Shown in pieces: positions 8,915 through 20,132 of a stretch of 64,000 nucleotides of DNA. The notes beneath the pieces were generated by a model. That model was not told where the DNA came from, searched no databases, and saw only the letters and a program-made list of their open reading frames with translations. The DNA comes from Ferrimonas sp. YFM (GTDB lineage Bacteria; Pseudomonadota; Gammaproteobacteria; Enterobacterales; Shewanellaceae). Positions within the stretch are counted from its first letter, which is position 1. Each line of letters begins with the position of its first letter. The DNA lies in NCBI RefSeq assembly GCF_030296015.1, contig NZ_AP027368.1:4016839-4080838 (forward strand), written 5' to 3'. A program made the translations under genes and the position numbers.

Positions 8915-9661
8915 GTGTTAAAGACACCCTATTGGCTGCCCATGCTGCTCATCGCTCCCCAGGCCCTGGCTCTGGTGCCGCCGGAGTACAAGGAACCGGA
9001 GGATCGCCTCGACGCCGAGGTGGAGCTGGGCCTGCAATACACCTCGGGCAACACCGAGTCCAGCAACTTCAACAGCCGGGGAAAACTGGTCTATGACGGC
9101 GACGCCGCCAAGCACGAAACCGTGCTCAAGGCCTACTTCGCTTCAGACAACCAGAGTGCCACCGCAGAGCAGTACACCGTCGAATACCAGCTCGACTACA
9201 AACTGAGTGGCAGCAACTATCTCTATGGCCGTAGTGAATTGATTTGGGACAGATTCGGCTCCTTCACCCAGCAGCAGATCTACTCGGCGGGTTACGGTTC
9301 CACCCTGATTGACCGTCGCCACACCAAGCTGTCACTGGAAGCGGGTGGCGGTTACCGTTTCAACGAAGCCAATCTCACCGACGACGATGCGGATCAGAGC
9401 AGCTCCACCGACGAAGGGATTGCCCGTTTCTCCGGAAAGTTTGAGCAGCGGCTTCACGAGTACACCACCTTCAACGCTGAGGGAGCGGTGGAAACCGGTA
9501 ATCGCAATACCGTCGCCACCCTGAAGATGTCCATCCGTAATCAGTTGTGGGCGGACCTGGCCCTGAAGATCGGCACCGACATCAAGTTCACCGACCGGGT
9601 ACCGGAGAACAGCGAACGCACCGACATCATCTCCACGGTCAATCTGCTCTATACCTTTTAG
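8915..9661 (+). CDS. DUF481 (YdiY-like) outer-membrane beta-barrel protein
   Basis: 248 aa starting at GTG, with a signal peptide ending about ALA-LVPPE. The rest alternates polar and hydrophobic residues in strands (LGLQYTSGNTESSNF, LVYDGDAAKHETVLKAYF, YQLDYKLSGSNYLYGR) and ends in Phe (NLLYTF), as outer-membrane barrels do. The TSGNTE phrase near the first strand is typical of DUF481. A hairpin GGCCCG-CAA-CGGGCC lies at 8869-8883, just upstream. The gene is convergent with rlmB. The TAG stop is the first three bases of an inverted-repeat element, so the last codons may have been changed by its insertion. Function in this family is not established. Confidence 0.82.
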   Translation: MLKTPYWLPMLLIAPQALALVPPEYKEPEDRLDAEVELGLQYTSGNTESSNFNSRGKLVYDGDAAKHETVLKAYFASDNQSATAEQYTVEYQLDYKLSGSNYLYGRSELIWDRFGSFTQQQIYSAGYGSTLIDRRHTKLSLEAGGGYRFNEANLTDDDADQSSSTDEGIARFSGKFEQRLHEYTTFNAEGAVETGNRNTVATLKMSIRNQLWADLALKIGTDIKFTDRVPENSERTDIISTVNLLYTF

Positions 9662-9775
9662 GGCGTGTTGACCTTTGCTGAGTATTTTTGCGCCAGCATC
9701 CAGCCACTAAGGCCTCGATGTATCAACATTGTGCCCAAAATGAATGGGTACCTAGACTGAGCAAAGCGCCCTAGA
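9659..9775. repeat. MITE-like inverted-repeat element
   Basis: The left arm TAGGGCG...CTTTGCTGAG (9659-9682) is matched in reverse complement by CTGAGCAAAGCGCCCTAG at 9757-9774, apart from a 6-base interruption in the left arm and one base near the end. The intervening 75 bases contain no coding frame. Size, terminal inverted repeats and an intergenic position suggest a non-autonomous transposable element or its remnant. No matching transposase is in the window. Confidence 0.45.
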
Positions 9776-9795
9776 GACTCAGCAGACAGAACAGC

Positions 9796-9823
9796 AAAGG
9801 GCGCCCCAGGGCGCCCTTTATCG
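9796..9823. terminator. Bidirectional intrinsic terminator (DUF481 gene / rlmB)
   Basis: AAAGGGCGCC (9796-9805) pairs perfectly with GGCGCCCTTT (9810-9819) around the loop CCAG. It lies 19 bases beyond the rlmB stop on the minus strand. Confidence 0.75.
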
Positions 9824-9837
9824 TTTGCGAGCCGGAG

Positions 9838-10575
9838 TTAGCCCCGGCGCTGACGCACCGCTTCAAACAGGCACACCCCGGTGGCCACCGACACGTTCAG
9901 GCTGGTCACCACCCCGGCCATGGGGATGGAAATAAGCTCGTCACAGTGCTCACGAGTCAGGCGACGCATCCCCTTGCCCTCGGCGCCCATAGTGATCGCC
10001 AGAGGACCGGTCAGCTTGGCCTGATAGAGGTCGTGGTCCGCCTCCCCCGCGGTGCCGACAATCCATATGCCCCGCTCCTGCAGTTCACGCATGGTGCGCG
10101 CCAGGTTGGTCACCTGGAACAGGGGGATGTTCTCGGCCGCGCCCACCGCCACCTTGCGCACCACAGGGCCCAGGCTGGCAGAGCGGTCCCGGGGCACAAT
10201 CACCCCATGAACCCCAGTGGCGTCGGCGCTGCGCAGACAGGCGCCCAGGTTGTGGGGATCGGTCACCCCGTCGAGGATCAGCAGCAGCGGTGTCTCGACT
10301 CCGTCGAGCAGGGCCGCCAGTTCCGCCTCCCCTTTTACCGGGGCAGGTTTGGCTGCGGCCACCACACCCTGATGCTGGGGGGACGCCGCTTTCTCATCCA
10401 GGGCCTTTCGCGCCGCCGGCTGGCAGCTGATGCCGTTCTGCTTGGCCAGTTGCAGGATCTTGTGCAGGCGCTCATCGTCCCGACCCTTGAGCAGCCAGAT
10501 AGATTTCACTCGCTCAGGCTCAGACTGCAACAGCGCCTCCACCGCGTGGAGGCCAAACACCATCTCTTGTTTCAT
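9838..10575 (-). CDS. rlmB: 23S rRNA (guanosine-2251-2'-O)-methyltransferase
   Basis: 245 aa. An N-terminal L30e-like substrate-binding domain (about 1-75, [10 protein letters not shown]) is followed by a SpoU/TrmH trefoil-knot methyltransferase with motif 1 [22 protein letters not shown], motif 2 at [15 protein letters not shown] and motif 3 at [20 protein letters not shown]. Methylates G2251 in the ribosomal P loop using SAM. Its ATG overlaps the rnr stop (TAATG), so it is translationally coupled to rnr, as in related bacteria. Confidence 0.97.
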   Translation of the reverse strand: MKQEMVFGLHAVEALLQSEPERVKSIWLLKGRDDERLHKILQLAKQNGISCQPAARKALDEKAASPQHQGVVAAAKPAPVKGEAELAALLDGVETPLLLILDGVTDPHNLGACLRSADATGVHGVIVPRDRSASLGPVVRKVAVGAAENIPLFQVTNLARTMRELQERGIWIVGTAGEADHDLYQAKLTGPLAITMGAEGKGMRRLTREHCDELISIPMAGVVTSLNVSVATGVCLFEAVRQRRG

Positions 10576-13034
10576 TACTGCTTATTCCGCTTCTTACTCT
10601 TCTTGGCCGGAGTGTCCCGACCCGCTGTCTGTTTCTGTGAGGCTTTGCCCCGGCCGCCGGATTTGGCTTTGCCACTCTCCTTGCCGCGGCCTGACTTGCC
10701 TTTGCCCTTGCCGTCTCCGGCTTTGTAGGGGCCCTTCTGAGGCTGCTTGTCGGCGGGCTTCTGAGGCTGTTTCTGGGCCTGTTTACGGCTGGATTTGGCT
10801 TTGGCCTTCATCTTCTTGCCGACGCCCTTCTCCTCCACCATGCCCAGCTCAATCTGACGATCGTCCAGCTTCACCGACAACACCTTGACCCGAACCTCAT
10901 CGCCGAGACGGTAGCGCTTACCGCTGTGCTCGCCGTAGAGCCCCTGGCGGACCGCATCAAAGTGGAAGTAGTCATTCTCCAGGCTGGAGATGTGCACCAG
11001 GCCGTCGATGTGATAGCTGTTGAGGCGCACAAAAAGGCCAAAACTGGTGACGCCGCTAATCACCGCGTCGAAGGTGTCTCCCACATGGTCCTGCATAAAC
11101 TCACACTTGAGCCAGTCGGACACATCCCGGGTAGCGTCGTCGGCACGGCGCTCGGTCAGGGAGCAGTGATCCCCCAGCTCTACCAGCTGCTGGGTATCGT
11201 AATGCAGCGCCGCCCCATCCTGGCTGCGGCCCTTCATCTTGTCCATCGCCTTCTTGATCAGCCCCTGGTCCTTGACCAGCAGGGAGCGGATCACCCGGTG
11301 CAGAATCAGATCCGGGTAGCGACGAATGGGAGAGGTAAAGTGGCTGTAACCCTGCAGAGCTAGGCCGAAGTGGCCCAGATCGTCGGGGCTGTAGACCGCC
11401 TGCTTCATGGAGCGCAGCACCATGGTGGTGACCAGCTCGGCGTCACCCCGCCCCTCCAGAGAGGAGAGCAGCTTGGCGATGTCCGCCGGCGACGGCTTCT
11501 CACCACCGCCCAGCTGCAGCCCTTGCTGGCCCAGGAAGTCTCTCAGAGACTTGAGCTTGGACTCGCCCGGCCCTTCGTGGATCCGGTAGAGGGTCTCACC
11601 CTTGTGCTTCTTGACGAACTTGGCGGCGGCCACGTTCGCCAGGATCATGCACTCTTCGATCATCTTGTGGGCGACGTTACGCTCACGGGGCACGATCTGC
11701 TCGATACGGCGATCGGCGTTAAAGATAAACTGAGTTTCCGTGGTTTCCAGCACCAGGGCGCCGCGCTTCACCCGAGCCTGATCCAGGGCACCGTAGAGCT
11801 TGTGCAGCTCCTCCAGGTGAGGCAGCACCTCGGCATAACGCTCGCGCAAACGCTCATCGCCGTCGAGCATGGCCGCCACCTTGGTGTAGGTCAGGCGGGC
11901 GTGAGAGTGCATCACCGCGGGATAGAACTTGAAGCCGGAGAGATTGCCCGCCTTGGAGACGGTCATCTCCGCCACCATGCACAGACGATCCACCCCGGGG
12001 TTCAGGGAGCAGAGGCCATTGGAGAGCTTCTCCGGCAGCATGGGGATCACCTGAGCCGGGAAGTAGACCGAGTTACCCCGTTTAATCGCTTCATCGTCCA
12101 GTGGCGTGCCGCTGCGCACATAATGACTGACGTCGGCGATGGCCACCCACAGGCGCCAGCCGCCACCGCGCTTCTTCTCACAGTAGACCGCATCGTCAAA
12201 GTCACGGGCGTCTTCACCATCAATGGTCACCAGAGGCAGCTTACGCAAGTCGATGCGACCCTGCTTGTCCTCTTCGCTGACCTCGTCGTCAATTCCTTCC
12301 ACCTGCTTAAGCAGGGCTTCGGGCCACTGGTGGGGCAGATCGTGATTGCGCAGGGCGATGTCGATCTCCATACCGGGATCCATCTCGTTGCCCAGCACTT
12401 CGACCACCTTACCTCTGGCGTGGGTGTGCCGACCGGGTCGCTGCACCAGCTCAACAGACACCACCTGGCCGAGGCGGGCCCCCATACGATCGCCTTCATG
12501 AATCAGGATGTCCTGGCTGATGCGCCTGTCGTCGGGCACCACGAAGCCGACACCGTCTTCGGTGAAGTAACGGCCGATAATCATCGGGTTTCTCGGTTCC
12601 AGTACCCGGACGATGCGCCCTTCCTGGCGACCACGGCGATCGTGACGATCTCCCTGAGCCATCACTCGGTCCCCGTGGAGCACACTGTGCATGGTGCGCT
12701 CGGTCAGGAAGAGATCCTGGCTGCCATCATCGGGGCGGAAGAAGCCGAACCCATCCCGGTGGCCAAGCACCGTGCCGGTGAGCAGGTCCATCTTTTCCGG
12801 AATGCCATAGCGTCCTTTGCGGGTGTACACCAGCTGTCCGTCACGCTCCATGGCGCGCAGGCGACGCATCAGGGCGATATACTGCTCGCCCTCCAGGCCC
12901 AGTTCCGCCGCCAGTTCATCGCGGCCAATCAGGCCACGGCCGTCAGCGATCAGCTGCAGCAGGTATTCACGGCTGGGAATGGGGTTTTCGTACTTCTCAG
13001 CCTCACGCTGATAATGGGGATCGTTTTTATCCAA
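10575..13034 (-). CDS. rnr: Ribonuclease R, 3'-5' exoribonuclease
   Basis: 819 aa. In order: an N-terminal winged helix ([11 protein letters not shown] onward), two cold-shock domains, the RNB catalytic domain (about 265-590, with the acidic cluster [16 protein letters not shown] that binds Mg2+), an S1 domain (about 645-730) and a long Lys/Gln/Gly-rich basic tail (735-819). Degrades structured RNA, including rRNA fragments and non-stop mRNA. The start is TTG: an in-frame stop lies two codons upstream and the next residues align with the known N-terminus ([16 protein letters not shown]), so no ATG is available. The weak start fits a protein kept at low level. Confidence 0.96.
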   Translation of the reverse strand: MDKNDPHYQREAEKYENPIPSREYLLQLIADGRGLIGRDELAAELGLEGEQYIALMRRLRAMERDGQLVYTRKGRYGIPEKMDLLTGTVLGHRDGFGFFRPDDGSQDLFLTERTMHSVLHGDRVMAQGDRHDRRGRQEGRIVRVLEPRNPMIIGRYFTEDGVGFVVPDDRRISQDILIHEGDRMGARLGQVVSVELVQRPGRHTHARGKVVEVLGNEMDPGMEIDIALRNHDLPHQWPEALLKQVEGIDDEVSEEDKQGRIDLRKLPLVTIDGEDARDFDDAVYCEKKRGGGWRLWVAIADVSHYVRSGTPLDDEAIKRGNSVYFPAQVIPMLPEKLSNGLCSLNPGVDRLCMVAEMTVSKAGNLSGFKFYPAVMHSHARLTYTKVAAMLDGDERLRERYAEVLPHLEELHKLYGALDQARVKRGALVLETTETQFIFNADRRIEQIVPRERNVAHKMIEECMILANVAAAKFVKKHKGETLYRIHEGPGESKLKSLRDFLGQQGLQLGGGEKPSPADIAKLLSSLEGRGDAELVTTMVLRSMKQAVYSPDDLGHFGLALQGYSHFTSPIRRYPDLILHRVIRSLLVKDQGLIKKAMDKMKGRSQDGAALHYDTQQLVELGDHCSLTERRADDATRDVSDWLKCEFMQDHVGDTFDAVISGVTSFGLFVRLNSYHIDGLVHISSLENDYFHFDAVRQGLYGEHSGKRYRLGDEVRVKVLSVKLDDRQIELGMVEEKGVGKKMKAKAKSSRKQAQKQPQKPADKQPQKGPYKAGDGKGKGKSGRGKESGKAKSGGRGKASQKQTAGRDTPAKKSKKRNKQ

Positions 13035-13086
13035 TAGTTAAATTCTCGTAGAAAAAAGGGGGATTTAGCTTCAAGTATACCGACAA

Positions 13087-13716
13087 TCAACGGTACTTAT
13101 CTTGAAATTTCTGATCCGCTCGGATGGCCGCAACGGTGCGGGGCGGGATCAGAGGCTCCAGCTGGGTCAGCAGGGAACGGGCGGTTTGCCTGTCCTCTTC
13201 GTGCTGGTACACCTCTTCAAACAGCCAGCGGTAAGCCTGGGGATAATCCCTGGGGGCTCCATGGCCTTTGATGTACATGCGCACCAGGTCGAACCGGGCG
13301 CGCAGGTGGCCCTGTTCCGAGGCAAGCTTATAGTAATGAATCGCCAGGTCGTTGTTCACCAGAGTGAACTTGCCTATGCGGTAGTAGCGGGCCAATTGCT
13401 CCAGGGCATCGGGCAAACCCGACTCCGAAGCGGTTTCCAGATAGTAGTAGCCTTCGCGAACGTCCTCTTCCACGCAGACGCCGTACATCAGCATGTCGGC
13501 CCACAGCATCTGGTAGGCGGGCTCCTTGAGCACCTTGGCGTGCGCCCGGACATCCTCGACCAGCTGACAGTCATCCCGGCGCATCTGAGCCAGGTGGGTG
13601 TTGTCCCGAATCATCTGCAACAACGCATCCTGCGAGTACAGCTCCACCGCCTGCAGTTCCGCACGGGCAGGAGCCATCATCATCAGGGTTGTGAGCAGCA
13701 GCAGTATTCGTCTCAT
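13087..13716 (-). CDS. motX: Sel1-repeat flagellar motor protein MotX
   Basis: 209 aa with a signal peptide (MRRILLLLTTLMMMAPARA) and Sel1-like helical repeats across about residues 65-175 (ADMLMYGVCVEEDVREGYYYLETASESGLPDALEQLARYY and the next unit). MotX is a periplasmic T-ring protein that, with MotY, anchors the Na+-driven PomAB stator. The assignment rests on length, Sel1 architecture and the rnr-motX-purA order known from Shewanella and relatives. It replaces the nsrR gene found here in enterics. A generic Sel1 protein is the alternative. Confidence 0.82.
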   Translation of the reverse strand: MRRILLLLTTLMMMAPARAELQAVELYSQDALLQMIRDNTHLAQMRRDDCQLVEDVRAHAKVLKEPAYQMLWADMLMYGVCVEEDVREGYYYLETASESGLPDALEQLARYYRIGKFTLVNNDLAIHYYKLASEQGHLRARFDLVRMYIKGHGAPRDYPQAYRWLFEEVYQHEEDRQTARSLLTQLEPLIPPRTVAAIRADQKFQDKYR

Positions 13717-13796
13717 ACTTGGGTTATCGGCCCGGGTTGTTCAATCTGTAGTCCAACATAGCATAACGGGGCCAGTTGGCCCCGTCACTATCGCTG

Positions 13797-15125
<1,329 letters not shown>

Positions 15126-15157
15126 CTAGCAAAACAGCCTGAGCAAAACAGCCGTTA

Positions 15158-15343
15158 TTAAGAAAAAATGTACAGAATTACCGCACCCGCAGTCACCAGG
15201 GCGCCACCGATGCGGCGCAACATGGCGTCGGGCTGGCGGCTCATCTCTGAGACCGCAGCACGCCACTGACGCGGCAGAAAGGCCGGCCCAATCCCCTCCA
15301 TCAACAACAGCAAACCCAGGGCCAACAACCAGGATTCAGACAT
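15158..15343 (-). CDS. yjeT: DUF2065 (YjeT) small membrane protein
   Basis: 61 aa with two hydrophobic helices (about 4-22 and 45-60) and a short basic loop. The phrase LLLMEGIGPAFLPRQWR is the DUF2065 signature. The ATG at 15341-15343 has AAGGAGA nine bases upstream. Position between hflC and purA is the same as yjeT in E. coli. The function is unknown; because a terminator separates it from hflC it may be driven with purA. Confidence 0.88.
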   Translation of the reverse strand: MSESWLLALGLLLLMEGIGPAFLPRQWRAAVSEMSRQPDAMLRRIGGALVTAGAVILYIFS

Positions 15344-15374
15344 AACTCACTCTCCTTGAAGAACATTTCCCATT

Positions 15375-15408
15375 AAAGAAAAAGCCCGGCAGTGAGCCGG
15401 GCTTTTCA
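15375..15408 (-). terminator. Intrinsic terminator after hflC
   Basis: AAAAGCCCGGC (15380-15390) pairs with GCCGGGCTTTT (15396-15406); on the minus strand it is followed by TTTTTCTTT. It lies about 15 bases after the hflC stop and ends the hflKC part of the operon. Confidence 0.82.
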
Positions 15409-15420
15409 AACTGACAGGGA

Positions 15421-16305
15421 TCAGTTGGCCTTGTTGGTGCCCTTCATATACTGGAAGAACTCGGAGTCGGGAGAGACCACCAGTACGTCCTGTTTGCTGT
15501 TGAAGGATTTAGCATAGGCGTCCAGGCTGCGCATAAAGCTGTAGAACTCCGGCGCCTGATTGTAAGCATCGGCGTAGATCTTGGCCGCCTGAGCCTCACC
15601 CTGACCTCGCAGGGTTCGGGCAGTCTTCTCAGCTTCCGCCAACATTACCGTCACCTTGGCATCGACTCCGGCTCGAATGACCTCCGCCTTCTCGCGACCT
15701 TGGGAGCGATGCTCCTTGGCCACGGCGATACGTTCGGCGCGCATACGATCGTAGATGGACTGACTCACTTCGCGGGGCAGGTTGATCTGCTTAACCCGGA
15801 CGTCCACCACCTTGATGCCCAGTTCCAGGGCACTGTCGGAGGCGGCCTTCAGGGCTTCCTGCTGCAGCTCATCACGGCTGCCGGATACGATCTCGGAGAT
15901 GGTACGGGAACCGAACTCACTACGCAGGCCGTTGTTGATCTTACTCTGCAGCAGCGCTTCCGCCTGCAACTGGTTACCGCCGGAGGTCGACAGGAAGAAG
16001 CGTTCGAAATCGATGATGCGCCACTTCACGTAGGAGTCCACCATCAAATCTTTCTTCTCTGAGGTCACGAAGCGGTCAGCAGGCGCATCCAGAGTCAGGA
16101 TACGGGCATTCAGACGCAGTACCGAGTCGATGACCGGCACCTTGAAGTGCAGACCTGGTTCATACACCAGGGTAACGCCGTCTGCGTCCTTGGCGATCTT
16201 ACCGAAACGCTTCACGATGCCGCGCTCGCCTTCACTGACCACGAACAGGCTGGAGAGTCCCAGGAAAAACACCAGGACCAGAGTGACAATAGCTACGGGT
16301 CTCAT
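15421..16305 (-). CDS. hflC: HflC, SPFH-domain subunit of the FtsH modulator complex
   Basis: 294 aa. One N-terminal membrane helix (about 4-22, VAIVTLVLVFFLGLSSLFVV) leads into a periplasmic SPFH/band-7 domain (VSEGERGIVKRFGK to about residue 200) and a coiled coil rich in Ala/Glu/Lys. HflC and HflK form a cage around the FtsH protease and restrain its proteolysis of membrane proteins. It starts 3 bases after the hflK stop, so expression is coupled. Confidence 0.96.
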   Translation of the reverse strand: MRPVAIVTLVLVFFLGLSSLFVVSEGERGIVKRFGKIAKDADGVTLVYEPGLHFKVPVIDSVLRLNARILTLDAPADRFVTSEKKDLMVDSYVKWRIIDFERFFLSTSGGNQLQAEALLQSKINNGLRSEFGSRTISEIVSGSRDELQQEALKAASDSALELGIKVVDVRVKQINLPREVSQSIYDRMRAERIAVAKEHRSQGREKAEVIRAGVDAKVTVMLAEAEKTARTLRGQGEAQAAKIYADAYNQAPEFYSFMRSLDAYAKSFNSKQDVLVVSPDSEFFQYMKGTNKAN

Positions 16306-16308
16306 GGC

Positions 16309-17436
16309 TTAGTTCCTCCCCTGACGAATGCTGCCGCCACGGCTGTTGGAGCTGCGGTTGTTGTTAAAGGTGGACGAAGGCACAGAGCTGCTGTCGTTCA
16401 CCTGAGTGGACCCGGTGCGGGGCGCACTCTTGCCGGAGGAGCGCTCGATGATCTTATCCAGAGGCAGGTAGAACATGGAGCCGTTGCCCTCGGTATCCAC
16501 CATCACCTTGGAGGTGTTGCCGAACACCTTCTCCATGGTCTCCAGGTAGAGACGCTCGCGGGTGACTTCAGGGGCCGCTTCGTACTGAGGCAGCAGCTGA
16601 ACGAACCGGGCCACTTCACCCTCGGCTTCCAGGGTGACACGCTCACGATATGCGGTGGCGTCCTGCTCCATACGCTGCACCTGACCACGAGCCTCAGGCT
16701 CAACGGCACGGGCATAGGCTTCCGCTTCACGCACGAAACGCTCTTCATCCTCTTGAGCGGAGATGGCGTCATCGAAGGCGTCCTTCACCTCTTCCGGCGG
16801 ACGGGCAGGCAGTAAGTTGACGTCGACCACGGTCAGACCCAGGCCGTAGGGCTCAATGATCCCCTCCAGCTCGACGCGGGTGTCCTGACGGACCTGCTCA
16901 CGGCCGGTGGTCAGAATGTCATCCATGGTGGTGTGGCCCACAACGTAGCGCAGGGCACTGTCCATCGCCTCGTTGAGAGACTCATCCGGATTGGTCACGT
17001 TGAACAGGTAGGCACGAGGGTCGGTGATGCGGTACTGAACCTTCATCTGCACCGCCACCACGTTTTCGTCCATGGTCAGCATCATGCCGGAAGCGGGCAG
17101 CTCACGGATATTGTTGACGTTCACCGGAGTCACCTCATCGATGAAGGTGGCTTTCCAGCCCAGACCAGGCTCAACCAGCTCATAGTACTGACCAAAACGC
17201 AGCACCACGCCGCGCTCCGCTTCCTCAATCTTGTAGAAACCGGACAGGCCCCATACCGCGGCCAGCAAAAGGGCACCGATACCGACGGCGGCGCCGCTCA
17301 GGCCTCCGCCACGGTTACCACCAAAGCGCGAGGACAGCTTGCGGAACACCTGATCCAGGTCCGGAGGACCCTGATCATTGCCACCGCGATTCCCCCAGGG
17401 GTCATTTCCCTTATTTCCAGGCTCATTCCAGGCCAT
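16309..17436 (-). CDS. hflK: HflK, SPFH-domain subunit of the FtsH modulator complex
   Basis: 375 aa. A Gly/Asn/Asp-rich cytoplasmic N-terminus (MAWNEPGNKGNDPWG) precedes a membrane helix (about 50-70), the SPFH domain starting EEAERGVVLRFGQY, a coiled-coil region, and a Ser/Asn/Arg-rich C-terminal tail. Partner of HflC in the FtsH-bound membrane microdomain. The hflX-hflK-hflC order is standard. Confidence 0.96.
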   Translation of the reverse strand: MAWNEPGNKGNDPWGNRGGNDQGPPDLDQVFRKLSSRFGGNRGGGLSGAAVGIGALLLAAVWGLSGFYKIEEAERGVVLRFGQYYELVEPGLGWKATFIDEVTPVNVNNIRELPASGMMLTMDENVVAVQMKVQYRITDPRAYLFNVTNPDESLNEAMDSALRYVVGHTTMDDILTTGREQVRQDTRVELEGIIEPYGLGLTVVDVNLLPARPPEEVKDAFDDAISAQEDEERFVREAEAYARAVEPEARGQVQRMEQDATAYRERVTLEAEGEVARFVQLLPQYEAAPEVTRERLYLETMEKVFGNTSKVMVDTEGNGSMFYLPLDKIIERSSGKSAPRTGSTQVNDSSSVPSSTFNNNRSSNSRGGSIRQGRN

Positions 17437-17542
17437 GTAGTTCTCCGTTATATCTTATCGGGACCAGGTGGAAACGTCCGCCGTATGCGGTCATTACGCC
17501 CCTGCCGATAGCTTAGAGGTTTAACGCTAATTTATCAGGCAA

Positions 17543-18829
17543 TTACTGGATGATAAAGTGCTCTAGCTTCCCTTGCGAAGCCTTCACCTGTCTACGCCAC
17601 TCCGATTCCGGAAGGGAGATCGCCACCAGGCAGTTCCCCTCCTCATCATATTGACTGCTCTGAACCGCGCTAAGTTCAAAGAAGACGTTGAGCCACTTGT
17701 GCTCATCTGGCGGTAGTTTTAATGATAGTTCAACTATTTGCCGCCCGAGAAGGTCGCTGAGTGCCTCAAACAGGAACTCCTGACCCAGGTCTGCCTGAGC
17801 AGACACCCACACCCGCACCGGTCGACCCTGGTCGTCCCGGTCGATGCGCGGCACCGCGTCCTCCAGCAGGTCCACCTTGTTGTAAACCAGCAACTGTGGA
17901 ATCTCGTCGGAGTCAATCTCCTTAAGAACCCGATGAACCTCTTCGATATTCTCGACGGCTCGCTGGTCATGGGCATCCACCACGTGCAGAAGCAGGTCCG
18001 CTTCCCGGGTCTCCTGCAGCGTCGCCTTAAAGGCCGCCACAAGATCGTGGGGCAGGTGTCGGATAAAGCCAACGGTGTCCGCCAGCACGGCTGGGCCCAC
18101 CTGGTCTATCTCGATCCTGCGCAAGGTGGGATCCAGGGTGGCAAACAGCTGATCAGCCGCATAAACGCCTGAGTTGGTCACCAGATTGAACAGGGTCGAC
18201 TTACCCGCATTGGTGTACCCCACTAGGGACACCGTCGGAATCTCACGGCGAGCCCTGGAGCGACGCCCCTGTTCCCGCTGCTTCGCCACCTTCTCCAAAC
18301 GTCGGAGGATGGTTTTAATACGTTCGCGCAGCAAACGCCGATCGGTTTCAAGCTGAGTTTCGCCCGGTCCCCTCAGACCAATACCCCCTTTCTGACGCTC
18401 CAGGTGGGTCCAACCCCGTACCAGACGGGTGGAGAGATGGCGCAACTGTGCCAACTCGACCTGCAACTTACCTTCGTGGGTACGCGCCCGCTGGGCAAAG
18501 ATGTCCAGAATCAGGCCGGTGCGATCTAGCACGCGACACTTCATCAGGGCTTCGAGGTTTCTCTCCTGGGCCGGAGAAAGGGCGTGGTTGAAGATCACCA
18601 CATCGGCCTGTTCCGCCTGGACCAGAGCCGCGATCTCTTCTGCCTTACCGGCACCACAGAAATATTTGGGATGGGGGGAGGATCGAGCCCCGGTAACGAC
18701 TCCGCAGGCATCAACACCTGCGGAGGAAACCAGTAATTGCAGCTCTTCCAGATCTTCTCGTTCTCCCTCTCGGGAGAAGTTCAGATGAACAAGTACAGCG
18801 CGTTCGCCTGCCTCATACCGCTCAAACAA
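17543..18829 (-). CDS. hflX: Ribosome-associated GTPase HflX
   Basis: 428 aa. The N-terminal HflX subdomain (to about 190) includes the glycine-rich RQKGGIGLRGPGETQLE, followed by the G domain: G1 GYTNAGKSTLFN, G2/switch I around LFATLDPTLR, G3 DTVGFI, G4 YNKVDLL. Splits stalled 70S or 100S ribosomes, especially in heat stress. It begins 17 bases after hfq and is probably cotranscribed. Confidence 0.96.
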   Translation of the reverse strand: MFERYEAGERAVLVHLNFSREGEREDLEELQLLVSSAGVDACGVVTGARSSPHPKYFCGAGKAEEIAALVQAEQADVVIFNHALSPAQERNLEALMKCRVLDRTGLILDIFAQRARTHEGKLQVELAQLRHLSTRLVRGWTHLERQKGGIGLRGPGETQLETDRRLLRERIKTILRRLEKVAKQREQGRRSRARREIPTVSLVGYTNAGKSTLFNLVTNSGVYAADQLFATLDPTLRRIEIDQVGPAVLADTVGFIRHLPHDLVAAFKATLQETREADLLLHVVDAHDQRAVENIEEVHRVLKEIDSDEIPQLLVYNKVDLLEDAVPRIDRDDQGRPVRVWVSAQADLGQEFLFEALSDLLGRQIVELSLKLPPDEHKWLNVFFELSAVQSSQYDEEGNCLVAISLPESEWRRQVKASQGKLEHFIIQ

Positions 18830-18846
18830 GCAGACTCTCCTGGCTG

Positions 18847-19107
18847 TTAACCCTGATTTTGATCCTGTTGATTATAACCGCTCTGCTGGTTCTGGTTCAT
18901 GTTGAATGGACGACCTGGAACCACAGTGGAGATGGCGTGCTTGTAAACCATCTGGCTCACAGTGTTCTTCAATAGAATCACAAACTGATCGAAGCTCTCA
19001 ATCTGTCCCTGCAGCTTAATACCGTTTACCAGATAAATAGATACTGGTACCCGTTCACGACGCAATGCGTTCAGAAACGGGTCTTGTAAGGATTGCCCCT
19101 TAGCCAT
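18847..19107 (-). CDS. hfq: RNA chaperone Hfq
   Basis: 86 aa. Sm1 and Sm2 motifs are intact: [15 protein letters not shown] at the N-terminus with Gln8 (proximal face), [10 protein letters not shown], and YKHAIST near residues 55-61. The C-terminal tail is short (about 20 residues, Asn/Gln-rich), shorter than in E. coli. Matches small RNAs to mRNAs. A 97-base gap before it on the minus strand (19108-19204) is AT-rich and may hold its own promoter. Confidence 0.98.
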   Translation of the reverse strand: MAKGQSLQDPFLNALRRERVPVSIYLVNGIKLQGQIESFDQFVILLKNTVSQMVYKHAISTVVPGRPFNMNQNQQSGYNQQDQNQG

Positions 19108-19204
19108 AATGATTCCTTAACTAAAATATTCTAATTGCTTTTAATAAATACTGTTCTGCAAGCAACATCTAACTGAGCTGTTGGTAGTTATAGCCTATGT
19201 AAAG

Positions 19205-20131
19205 TTAGATGGCGAGTCCCCTTAACAGTTTATCTACATTGCCTGCAGACTCTGACGTCAGCCATTGCAGATCGGACCAGCTCCTCAACCAGGTTATCTG
19301 CCTCTTTGCCAGCTGCCTGGTAGCAGCTATCCCCTTCTGCGTCATCTGTTCGTAGTCATCTTCACCTGCCAGGAAAGACCACACCTGGCGATAACCTACG
19401 CAGCGGATGGACGGCAGACCCGGGTGCAGATCGCCTCGTTGATACAACCGACGCACCTCATGCTCGAAGCCCGCCTCAAGCATCAGGTGGAATCGTTGCT
19501 CGATTCTCTCATGCAAGCGCTGTCTCTGCTCCGGAGCAATGGCGAACTGGCTGACTTGATACGGTAAAGGGTCACTTTTGCGCTTGGTCAGCTCTGTCAG
19601 AGTTTCGCCACTAATTCTATAGACTTCCAGAGCCCGCGACAATCGTTGCGGATCGTTGGGGTGGATTCTCTCAGCGGCAACCGGGTCGATCTCTGACAGC
19701 TGACGGTGCAATTCGGCCCAGCCGAGGCTTTTCGCCTCCTCTTCGATCTTCTGCCGAATCGTCGCATCCGCAGAGGGGAGCGGGGACAGGCCTTCCAGCA
19801 GGGCCTTGTAATAGAGCATGGTGCCGCCCACCAGCAGGGGAATGCGGCCTGCGGCGGTGATCTGGGCCATCTCCTTCAGGGCGTCGGCACGAAAGTCGGC
19901 GGCGGAGTAGGCTTCTGCCGGATCCAGGATGTCAATCAGCCTGTGAGGCGCCAGCGCCAGCTCTTCGGCACTGGGCTTGGCGGTGCCGATGTCCATCTCC
20001 CGATAGATCATCGCCGAATCGACGCTGATCAGATCGCAGGGCAGCCGCTGACACAGCTCAATGGCCAGATCGGTCTTGCCAGACGCCGTGGGCCCCATCA
20101 GGAAGATGGCCGGGGGCAAAGTGGTGCTCAT
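19205..20131 (-). CDS. miaA: tRNA dimethylallyltransferase
   Basis: 308 aa. Adds dimethylallyl to A37 of tRNAs that read UNN codons. The P-loop is [11 protein letters not shown] (about 13-23), followed by [17 protein letters not shown] (substrate loop) and the C-terminal RCVGYRQVW and [16 protein letters not shown] that contact tRNA. Starts 1 base after the mutL stop. The mutL-miaA-hfq order is universal in gammaproteobacteria. Confidence 0.97.
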   Translation of the reverse strand: MSTTLPPAIFLMGPTASGKTDLAIELCQRLPCDLISVDSAMIYREMDIGTAKPSAEELALAPHRLIDILDPAEAYSAADFRADALKEMAQITAAGRIPLLVGGTMLYYKALLEGLSPLPSADATIRQKIEEEAKSLGWAELHRQLSEIDPVAAERIHPNDPQRLSRALEVYRISGETLTELTKRKSDPLPYQVSQFAIAPEQRQRLHERIEQRFHLMLEAGFEHEVRRLYQRGDLHPGLPSIRCVGYRQVWSFLAGEDDYEQMTQKGIAATRQLAKRQITWLRSWSDLQWLTSESAGNVDKLLRGLAI

Positions 20132-20132
20132 A

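Noticed and set aside
11370-13037. Plus-strand frame (555 codons) opposite rnr
   Set aside because: Mirror of RNase R codon use; no motifs and no ribosome-binding site.
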